From: an uncultured Bacteroidota bacterium
Lineage (GTDB): Bacteria > Bacteroidota > Bacteroidia > Chitinophagales > Chitinophagaceae
DNA: 14,270 nt
Reading direction: 5' to 3'
NCBI GenBank assembly: GCA_903912405.1
Contig: CAIWHF010000070.1
Span: 1 to 14,270 of the forward strand
Shown here: positions 5,764-12,694 of the stretch, piece by piece
Layout: every line of letters starts with the position of its first letter
Position numbering within the stretch: the first letter of the stretch is position 1
Position numbers and translations under genes: made by a program
Notes under the pieces: model-generated
The model's input: only the letters and a program-made list of their open reading frames with translations
What the model was told of the DNA's origin: nothing
Databases searched by the model: none

Positions 5764-8700
5764 TTAATCGTTCAAACTTCTGAAATCTACCGGCACTAGT
5801 TTACTTACTCCGGCCTCTTGCATAGTAACGCCGTAAATAACATCTACTGCCGACATAGTTTGTTTATTGTGCGTAACAATAATAAACTGAGAGTTGTCGG
5901 AGAACTGACGAATCATGTGAGTGAATTTACCTACATTGGCATCATCTAAAGGCGCATCTACCTCATCCAGAATACAGAATGGTGCAGGCTTAATTAGATA
6001 GATAGCAAATAAGAAAGCGGTAGAGGTCAGTGTTTTCTCACCACCACTCAATTGAGTAAGGGTGCTAGGACGCTTTCCTTTAGGTTGTGCATAAATTTCA
6101 ATGCCACTCTCTGCTACATTATTTGGATCTGTCAATCGCAAATCGCAGCTATCTTCTGCCGTAAAGAGGGCTTTAAATACTTCTTTAAAATTGGCACTTA
6201 CTTTATCAAATGTTTCTTTAAATTTCTCGTTAGCAGTAGTTTCTACTTCTTCTATCGTGCTCATCAAGGAAACCTTAGCATCTACTAAGTCCATTTTTTG
6301 CTCCACTATAAAATCGTGACGAGCTTTAATTTCTTGGAAGGCTTCAATGGCCGTAGGGTTAACTTCACCAATATTATCCAAGCGTTTTTTCATTTTTTCA
6401 GCTTCCGCATTTAATTCTTCAACTGATTGCGTACCTGTTCTTGCCTCATCAATAATATCGTCGATATTTACTTTAAACTCCAACAACAAGCGTTCTTTCA
6501 TACCTGTTAATCGTAGTTTCAACTCATTGAGTGTATCTTTTATTCCAGTAAGCAATTGCTCTGCTTGTTCTTTTTCTCTTCGTTTTTGATTCAACAAACC
6601 TTCTTGCTCAGACAAGATATTTCTGAACTCATAATACAAACGATCTTTTTCATTCAACACTTTCTCATCCACTTCTTTTTGTTTCAAAAGCGCCACCCAT
6701 GCAGCATCACCCTCTTGAAGCGTAGCTGTAGTAGCAGTTATTTGAACATGCGTTTCTGCTAATTGTTCATTATTCTTTTCAATCTGAATTCTTAAATCAG
6801 CCAATTGATTCGTTCTGAATGCTAATTCTTGTTGTAAATTATCTAATTTACTTTGCTGTCTTGTAAAGGCTAAATTATGTTGATTGTATTTTTCATTAGC
6901 GGCATTAAATGCAACTTCTACTTCTTTAAAAGCTGCATCTGCAATAGCTATATCTTTTTGCATAGCTGCATATGCCTCATTGATGGTTGCTAAAGCTTCG
7001 CGTGTATCGCTGATGCTATCTTGCGTTTCATCTAATTGCGCTTGCAAGTCGGCTACACGAAGTACGGCTTGTTTATTGAGGTGCTCAAAGTTTTCAATTC
7101 GATTACCTAAATTAATTTCTTGATTCTGCAATTGATTCAACGAAGTTTTTGTTTGTTCAATCGCTTGTCCGTTTAAAGCTTGGTTAAAGCCCGTAATTAG
7201 GGTTTGCGTTTTCTCAATATAATTCTGTAAGGATTGCGTAGTGGTAGTCAATTGCGCTATCTCTTCAGTAAGGCGTTCTAAATTTTTAGCACGGCCAATC
7301 TTATTACCTTCAAACAAACCAACAGATCCACCACCAACAGCATAAGCACCCTTCATAAGATTTCCTTTCTTATCAATCAGCACCATTCCCTTTTCTAATA
7401 CCACATCTTGCAATGCATTTAAATCATCGGCAATAAATACATGTTGTAATAATTGATTGGCTAAAGCTTGATATTTTGCATCTACGGTTATGGTAGTTAA
7501 TGCAGGCGTTACTTGAGGATGACTAAAGGTTGGTGCAGCAGTAGCATGTTGTGCTACTTGATTAAGCACAAAGAAATTAGCTTTACCTTTTTGATTGGTA
7601 TCTAATAACTGAATAGCCTCTAAAGCCTCTTGCCAATTTTCTACTACGTAATAATTCAAGTAAGAGTCTAATACATTTTCTAAAGCGGTACGGTATTCTT
7701 TTTGCACCGTACAAACATCAGAAAGCAAAGGCGCATCGCTTTTCCAAGCAGCATTTTTCTTTAAGAATTTAATAGAATCTGGATAGCCTTCTAAACTATC
7801 AACTAAGGATTTTAATAAATCGTGCTCATTGCGTTTAGCATCTAATTTTCTATTTTCTTCTACTAAATTAGATCGATGTTGTTCTAATTGTTCTTGTGCT
7901 TTAAATATTTTTTCTTTTACTTCTTCTTGTTGAGCAATTAAATCTTGCAAACGGTCTTGTTGTTCTTGAATTTGGACAGCATGATCTGCTTTCTCGTCTT
8001 GCAATTGCTTGATTTGTGCTTCACGCGTTGTTTTTTCGTCAACAATTTGCTGCATGCTGCGTTGCAAGTTCATTACGGAAGAATCTGCTACGGCTACTTT
8101 TTTCTCCGCATCAAATTGTAAGCGTTGTTGATCTTGCAAACCAATTCGTAATTTTTCAACAACTGTTTTCTTAGCATCAAAATCAGTTCTAGCTATATCT
8201 ACAGCAGCCCGTAATTCTTTTAATTCATCTTGTATAGTAGCTAGCGCTGTCGTTTCATCACCAATCTGACTGGTTGCAAAATCTATAGACTCTTGCAATT
8301 GCGTTAATTGTTGGCCTGCGCCTTCCACAAATTGCGCTAAGCTTTTCTCGCGTTCTTTTAAATAATCTAATCGTTGTGCTGCTAATTTTTTATCACTTTC
8401 TAATTGACTGATTTTTGAAATAAGCTCATTGAAATGTTTTTGCAAACCATTCAATTCTTGCTCGCGCTCAATCAACACTACTTTATCTTTAGTAACACTA
8501 GCCTCTTCGGTAGCCACTTGAGCTTCTAATTGAATTTTACGATCCGTTTCTGTTGTTACTTGCTTGTTGAGTGTTTTATATTGCTCATTAAAATCTTCTA
8601 ATGACGCTTTAGCTAATTCTACACTAACCGTTTTGTATTCTGATTTAATTTGAAAATAGCGTTCTGCTTTTTTAGCTTGATTTTCAAGTGTTCTAAGGTT

Positions 8701-9300
8701 ATTACCAATTTCGAATAGTAAATCTTCGATACGGTTTAAGTCTTGCTCTGTAGCGTCTAATTTTAATTTTGCTTCTTTCTTTCTTGTTTTATAAATAGAA
8801 ATGCCAGCCGCTTGCTCTAACATTCTTCGGCGCGATCCATCTTTGTCTTTAATGATATCATCTACCATCCCCAACTCAATAATCGCATATGAATCATTAC
8901 TTACCCCTGTATCTAAGAATAAATTATGAATATCCTTCAATCGACAGGTTACATCATTTAATCGGTATTCACTTTCACCGCTTTTATAAAATTTGCGCGT
9001 AATCGTTACGGTAGTAAACTCGGTAGGTAATAAATTTCTAGTATTCTCAAAAGTTAAAGATACTTCTGCCATTCCCGATGCAGAACGAGATCGCGAACCA
9101 TTAAACACCAAATCATCCAAATTATCGGAACGTAAGGATTTTATTTTATGCTCACCAATTACCCAACGAATAGCATCTACGATATTTGATTTACCGCAAC
9201 CATTCGGACCAACAATACCTGTAATAGGATGGTCTAATTGGATAACTGTTTTATCTGCAAATGATTTGAATCCTTTTATTTCTAATGATTTTAACCGCAC
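5764..9300 (-). CDS. smc: Chromosome segregation protein SMC
   Basis: 1178 residues, full length for bacterial SMC, the ATPase of the condensin that compacts and separates sister chromosomes with ScpA and ScpB (neither is in the window). The N-terminal head has LEIKGFKSFADKT and Walker A GPNGCGKSN (31-39). Coiled coils run about 165-495 and 670-1000, rich in Gln, Glu, Lys and Leu. The hinge lies about 500-670 with GYPDSIKFL and GGGSVGLFEG. The C-terminal head has the signature LSGGEK (1084-1089), Walker B CILDEVDAPLDD (1109-1120, catalytic Glu1113) and IIVTHNK. The start is GTG (9298-9300). An in-frame TAA lies only 9 bases upstream and the family's conserved N-terminus begins directly at this codon, so no ATG alternative fits. 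No frameshift or missing motif was seen. It has its own terminator and is divergent from hscA. Confidence 0.97.
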   Translation of the reverse strand: MRLKSLEIKGFKSFADKTVIQLDHPITGIVGPNGCGKSNIVDAIRWVIGEHKIKSLRSDNLDDLVFNGSRSRSASGMAEVSLTFENTRNLLPTEFTTVTITRKFYKSGESEYRLNDVTCRLKDIHNLFLDTGVSNDSYAIIELGMVDDIIKDKDGSRRRMLEQAAGISIYKTRKKEAKLKLDATEQDLNRIEDLLFEIGNNLRTLENQAKKAERYFQIKSEYKTVSVELAKASLEDFNEQYKTLNKQVTTETDRKIQLEAQVATEEASVTKDKVVLIEREQELNGLQKHFNELISKISQLESDKKLAAQRLDYLKEREKSLAQFVEGAGQQLTQLQESIDFATSQIGDETTALATIQDELKELRAAVDIARTDFDAKKTVVEKLRIGLQDQQRLQFDAEKKVAVADSSVMNLQRSMQQIVDEKTTREAQIKQLQDEKADHAVQIQEQQDRLQDLIAQQEEVKEKIFKAQEQLEQHRSNLVEENRKLDAKRNEHDLLKSLVDSLEGYPDSIKFLKKNAAWKSDAPLLSDVCTVQKEYRTALENVLDSYLNYYVVENWQEALEAIQLLDTNQKGKANFFVLNQVAQHATAAPTFSHPQVTPALTTITVDAKYQALANQLLQHVFIADDLNALQDVVLEKGMVLIDKKGNLMKGAYAVGGGSVGLFEGNKIGRAKNLERLTEEIAQLTTTTQSLQNYIEKTQTLITGFNQALNGQAIEQTKTSLNQLQNQEINLGNRIENFEHLNKQAVLRVADLQAQLDETQDSISDTREALATINEAYAAMQKDIAIADAAFKEVEVAFNAANEKYNQHNLAFTRQQSKLDNLQQELAFRTNQLADLRIQIEKNNEQLAETHVQITATTATLQEGDAAWVALLKQKEVDEKVLNEKDRLYYEFRNILSEQEGLLNQKRREKEQAEQLLTGIKDTLNELKLRLTGMKERLLLEFKVNIDDIIDEARTGTQSVEELNAEAEKMKKRLDNIGEVNPTAIEAFQEIKARHDFIVEQKMDLVDAKVSLMSTIEEVETTANEKFKETFDKVSANFKEVFKALFTAEDSCDLRLTDPNNVAESGIEIYAQPKGKRPSTLTQLSGGEKTLTSTAFLFAIYLIKPAPFCILDEVDAPLDDANVGKFTHMIRQFSDNSQFIIVTHNKQTMSAVDVIYGVTMQEAGVSKLVPVDFRSLND

Positions 9301-9358
9301 AGTTCTTTATATTTTAATATGAATATGTTTTTCTATAAATAGCCTAGCAAAGACACGC

Positions 9359-9433
9359 TATTTGGGAGGTACAAAATACATATTTATAGCCTATTTTTCA
9401 AATTTATTTGGGTATTTAAGGGGTATTTAGGGG
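9359..9433 (+). repeat. TATTT(A)GGG short direct repeats
   Basis: Copies are TATTTGGGAGG at 9359-9369, TATTTGGG at 9405-9412, TATTTAAGGGG at 9413-9423 and TATTTAGGGG at 9424-9433. The last three are tandem with no gap. They lie about 70-170 bases upstream of the hscA ATG and across the likely smc promoter. A function is not known; they may be binding sites or chance in AT-rich DNA. Confidence 0.5.
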
Positions 9434-9499
9434 CAATTTCCATGGATTTTATTGATATCGCTATAAATTAGGAAAAGCAACAAAACCACTTGATTATCC

Positions 9500-9507
9500 T
9501 ATCTTTG
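9500..9507 (+). promoter_or_regulatory. -7 promoter element of hscA
   Basis: TATCTTTG matches the Bacteroidota -7 consensus TAnnTTTG exactly. Transcription would begin near 9512-9515, about 15-18 bases before the ATG at 9530. No TTG stands at the standard -33 distance, so the upstream half is weak or missing. Confidence 0.6.
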
Positions 9508-9529
9508 CGATCATTACTAATTTACATTT

Positions 9530-11386
9530 ATGGCAAAAATAGGCATCAATATAGCTACCGGTAGTATCCAGAAGGAAGATGCTATTGTGGGCATTGATTT
9601 AGGCACCACCAACAGCTTGGTGGCCATTGTGAGAGAAGATAGTCGACAAGCAATCGCTTTGAAAGAGATCGATGGCATGAGTTTAGTGCCTTCAGTAGTG
9701 TTTTTTGATGAGCAAAATCAGGCTCAGGTGGGCACTGCTGCACTTGAAAAGCTACTAAGCCATCCGGAAAGAACGATCTATTCTGCCAAAAGACTAATGG
9801 GCAAAAGCTATAAAGACCTTTCGCAAGACAGCCATTTTTTTGCCTATAAAATACACGATGATGCCACAGACGCTTTAGTAAAAGTTCAAATTGATGATCA
9901 GTTTTATTCGCCTATCGAATTGTCTTCTTTAATTTTAAAAGAATTAAAATCGAGAGCAGAGCATGTCTTAAAAATGCCAGTAAATAGAGCGGTTATTACG
10001 GTTCCTGCTTATTTTAATGATACCCAACGACAAGCCACACGTGATGCAGGCAAATTGGCAGGATTGGATGTGCTTCGCATAGTCAATGAGCCAACCGCAG
10101 CTAGCTTAGCCTATGGCATTGGACTAGACCCTAATGAAGAAAAAACTGTAGCTGTTTACGACTTAGGGGGCGGCACTTTTGACGTTTCCATTTTAAAAAT
10201 TAATCAAGGAATTTTTGAAGTGCTTGCTACCAATGGAGATACCTATCTTGGCGGTGATGACTTAGATAGAGCTTTAGTGGTTTATTGGAAAGAGCAATTA
10301 GAAAAAGCTGGGATAGCCTGCGATCATAGCTCAATCCTACAACAACTTAGATTATCAGCAGAGCAAGCCAAAAAAGAATTAAGTAGCGCATCGACGGCTT
10401 CAACAATTATTGCTGGCCAAACGCTAAACATAGACATAGAAACTTTTGAAGGCTTAATTCAGCCCCTAATTAATAGAACCTTACAATCATGCCAACAGGC
10501 ACTGCAAGATGCCCAACTGCGCATAGACCAAATAGATTCGGTAATTATGGTAGGCGGATCTACTCGTGTGCCGGCTGTAAAAAATAGCGTTCGCGATTTC
10601 TTTAAAAACGAAGTTAACGATTCGCTGAACCCTGATGAAGTTGTAGCTCTGGGAGCTGCTATTCAAGCTGATATTTTAGCGGGCAACAATACTGATATGT
10701 TGTTGCTGGATATCACCCCTCTTTCTTTAGGAATAGAAACATTGGGTGGACTTATGGATGTGCTCATTCCTAGAAATGCGAAAATCCCCAACAAAGCCGG
10801 ACGACAATACACTACTTCACAAGACGGACAAAGTAATTTGCTCATCAATGTTTACCAAGGCGAGCGCGACCAGGTGGCACATAATAGAAAACTAGCTTCT
10901 TTCTCTTTGCGAAACATTCCGGCTATGCCTGCTGGTCTCCCTAAGATTGATATTCAATTTTTATTAGATGCTGATGGTATCTTAAAAGTGAGTGCTACAG
11001 AATTGCGTAGTGGTTTGGCACAAGAGATTTCAATAAAAGCACAATATGGCTTGGATGATAGCATGGTAGAGCAAATGTTATTAGATTCGCTAACACATGC
11101 TAAAGACGATATGCAAATGCGTGCCCTAATAGAAGCGAGTACCGAGGCAGAACAAATGATCAGTACTACTGAAAAATTTTTAAGTAAATATGCTGAAGCT
11201 ATAAATAAAGAAGAGCTAGAGCAAACAAACATTCAAATTGAACAATTAAAAAATCGTATCGCTTTAAAAGACAAAGACGGCATTCAAAAAAACACAGAAT
11301 TACTCAATGAAATTACGCGTCCATTTGCAGAGCGCGTTATGGATATCGCATTAAAAGATGCCATGAGCGGTAAAAAAATTCTATAA
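9530..11386 (+). CDS. hscA: Hsp70-family Fe-S assembly chaperone HscA
   Basis: 618 residues, close to E. coli HscA (616). HscA is the Hsp70 that, with co-chaperone HscB, helps scaffold IscU release [2Fe-2S] clusters to client proteins. The actin-like ATPase domain shows IDLGTTNSLVA (22-32), KRLMGKSYKDL (about 87-97), VITVPAYFNDTQRQAT (155-170), VYDLGGGTFD (209-218) and VGGSTRVP (341-348). The linker is about 389-397 (DMLLLDITP). The substrate domain follows, with GIETLGGLMDVLIPRN, VYQGER and SLRNIPAMPAGLPKI. The N-terminal extension of about 18 residues before the first phosphate loop, the loop around RLMG, GAAIQADILAGN and the absence of the acidic DnaK tail fit HscA rather than DnaK. No iscU, hscB or fdx lies beside it in this window. 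The gene is divergent from smc and converges on lysC. Confidence 0.9.
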   Translation: MAKIGINIATGSIQKEDAIVGIDLGTTNSLVAIVREDSRQAIALKEIDGMSLVPSVVFFDEQNQAQVGTAALEKLLSHPERTIYSAKRLMGKSYKDLSQDSHFFAYKIHDDATDALVKVQIDDQFYSPIELSSLILKELKSRAEHVLKMPVNRAVITVPAYFNDTQRQATRDAGKLAGLDVLRIVNEPTAASLAYGIGLDPNEEKTVAVYDLGGGTFDVSILKINQGIFEVLATNGDTYLGGDDLDRALVVYWKEQLEKAGIACDHSSILQQLRLSAEQAKKELSSASTASTIIAGQTLNIDIETFEGLIQPLINRTLQSCQQALQDAQLRIDQIDSVIMVGGSTRVPAVKNSVRDFFKNEVNDSLNPDEVVALGAAIQADILAGNNTDMLLLDITPLSLGIETLGGLMDVLIPRNAKIPNKAGRQYTTSQDGQSNLLINVYQGERDQVAHNRKLASFSLRNIPAMPAGLPKIDIQFLLDADGILKVSATELRSGLAQEISIKAQYGLDDSMVEQMLLDSLTHAKDDMQMRALIEASTEAEQMISTTEKFLSKYAEAINKEELEQTNIQIEQLKNRIALKDKDGIQKNTELLNEITRPFAERVMDIALKDAMSGKKIL

Positions 11387-11388
11387 AT

Positions 11389-11415
11389 AAAAGGGACGCT
11401 TAATGCGTCCTTTTT
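11389..11415. terminator. Bidirectional terminator between hscA and lysC
   Basis: The stem GGACGC (11394-11399) pairs with GCGTCC (11405-11410) around loop TTAAT. A short A run (11389-11392) flanks the left and five T (11411-11415) the right. It fills the 34-bp gap between the stop of hscA (11384-11386) and that of lysC (11421-11423), and can end both transcripts. Confidence 0.9.
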
Positions 11416-11420
11416 ATTTA

Positions 11421-12686
11421 TTAATCTTTTAACACTAACTGAATAGTAGATCTTGTTTTCTGTTGCAGTAAGCAAACCGTATCTTTTGTAAGCTCATCAA
11501 TAATGACTTCGTCATAATGACGAATAGTCAAAAGATGGGCATTTTCATTTCTAGTAATTTTATATTCTTCTTGAAGTGCATTACAAAGCGCTTCAATTTG
11601 ATCTTCTTCATGATCAATACAAGCAATAAAACTAATGGCAGCGTTTTGAATAAGATTTATTTTAATGCGCAATTGATGGAATACATGATATAGCTTACTT
11701 AGATTATCTTCCGTTATAAAAGAAAAATCGCGCGTTGTTATTTGAAATAATACTTGTTGCTTTTTCAAAACAATTATTGGTGGATATTGAATATGAGCAA
11801 GCTCATTTTGAATGGTAGTGCCTTTTAAATCGGGATTTAAAAAACACTTCACATGCAAGGGGATATTTTTATTTTGTAGTGGTTTTATGGTTTTAGGATG
11901 AATGACTTGTGCTCCATAAAACGCCATTTCAATAACTTCACTGTATGAAATTAAATCAATTTTTTTAGTAGCTTTAAATTGCTTTGGATCGGCATTAAGT
12001 AAGCCTTCTACATCTTTCCAAATACTAACCGATTCGGCATTTAACATAGCAGCTAATAAAGCAGCAGTATAATCAGAACCTTCTCTTCCTAAAGTAACGG
12101 AAGCATTATCTGAAGTAGCCCCTATGAAACCTTGTGTTAAGACAATGGCCTGTTGTAATGCAGGCAAACATTGCGCTACTACTTGCTTTTCTGTTTGCTC
12201 CCAATCTACTTTTGCATCCCTATAGGTGGTGTCGGTACGAATTAAGTCTCTAGCATCAATCCAAGTTGTAGCTAACTGCATTTGATTAAGATAAGCAGCA
12301 AAAATTCGAGAAGATAATAATTCGCCTATACAAACGATTTGATCATAACTATAATCAAAATCTAACAAATTAAAATCATCAATACTCCACTCCAACTCTG
12401 TAAATAAAGCGTTTAAATGAGGAAATACTACATTGAAATTATCGGGACTTAATATTTTTTGAGCATAGTCGAGATGAGCTTGTTCTAGTTGCTTAGCTAG
12501 CTTTTTCGCTTCTTCAATTTGTTTTGCCTTACACGTTAATGCAATAGCCTCGAGAGCATTTGTAGTTTTACCATAAGCGGAGAGCACAATCACTAAAGGT
12601 GTTTTTACCGATTGAATGATTGGCAATAATTGCTGCATCTGAACTGGGTTCGCAATACTCGCTCCACCGAATTTGTATACTTGCAT
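11421..12686 (-). CDS. lysC: Aspartate kinase
   Basis: 421 residues, a monofunctional aspartokinase. It phosphorylates L-aspartate with ATP, the first step to lysine/diaminopimelate, threonine and methionine. The kinase domain shows KFGGASI (5-11), TLGREGSDYTAALLA (198-212), DVEGLLNADPK (225-235) and AFYGAQVIHPKTI (255-267). The C-terminal part has ACT-type regulatory sequence: QVLFQITTRDFSFITEDNLS (about 311-330) and a second unit from about 383 to the end. This suggests feedback control by an end-product amino acid, though which one cannot be read from sequence. No homoserine dehydrogenase domain is fused. The ATG lies 8 bp after the stop of the OstA-like gene on the same strand, so the two are probably co-transcribed. 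The upstream base run CACCCTC is not a Shine-Dalgarno sequence. Confidence 0.95.
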   Translation of the reverse strand: MQVYKFGGASIANPVQMQQLLPIIQSVKTPLVIVLSAYGKTTNALEAIALTCKAKQIEEAKKLAKQLEQAHLDYAQKILSPDNFNVVFPHLNALFTELEWSIDDFNLLDFDYSYDQIVCIGELLSSRIFAAYLNQMQLATTWIDARDLIRTDTTYRDAKVDWEQTEKQVVAQCLPALQQAIVLTQGFIGATSDNASVTLGREGSDYTAALLAAMLNAESVSIWKDVEGLLNADPKQFKATKKIDLISYSEVIEMAFYGAQVIHPKTIKPLQNKNIPLHVKCFLNPDLKGTTIQNELAHIQYPPIIVLKKQQVLFQITTRDFSFITEDNLSKLYHVFHQLRIKINLIQNAAISFIACIDHEEDQIEALCNALQEEYKITRNENAHLLTIRHYDEVIIDELTKDTVCLLQQKTRSTIQLVLKD

Positions 12687-12694
12687 GAGGGTGT

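Larger units (their letters stand above)
9301..9529. promoter_or_regulatory. Divergent smc/hscA intergenic region
   Basis: 229 bp carrying the promoters of both genes. The hscA side has a clear -7 element (listed separately). For smc, the - strand offers TAAATTTG (CAAATTTA at 9399-9406), a perfect -7 match, and TGTCTTTG (CAAAGACA at 9348-9355), one mismatch. Neither has a -33 TTG at the normal spacing, so the smc start of transcription is unresolved. The middle holds short TATTT-GGG repeats. No ORF or RNA gene is seen. Confidence 0.5.

Noticed and set aside
6052..7123. Several + strand open frames of 68-80 codons inside smc
   Set aside because: They are antisense to conserved smc coding sequence, have biased Ser/Phe-rich composition and no recognisable domain.
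9348..9374. smc promoter with -7 TGTCTTTG and an upstream TTG on the - strand
   Set aside because: The spacer is only 16 bases, shorter than the 19-21 of Bacteroidota promoters; kept only as a weak option.
10954..11232. 92-codon - strand frame inside hscA
   Set aside because: It is antisense to conserved Hsp70 sequence; its Ser/Ile/Cys-rich product is typical of shadow frames.
9530..11386. Calling the Hsp70 gene dnaK
   Set aside because: The N-terminal extension, the lack of an acidic tail and the HscA-like linker and substrate-domain stretches fit HscA better.
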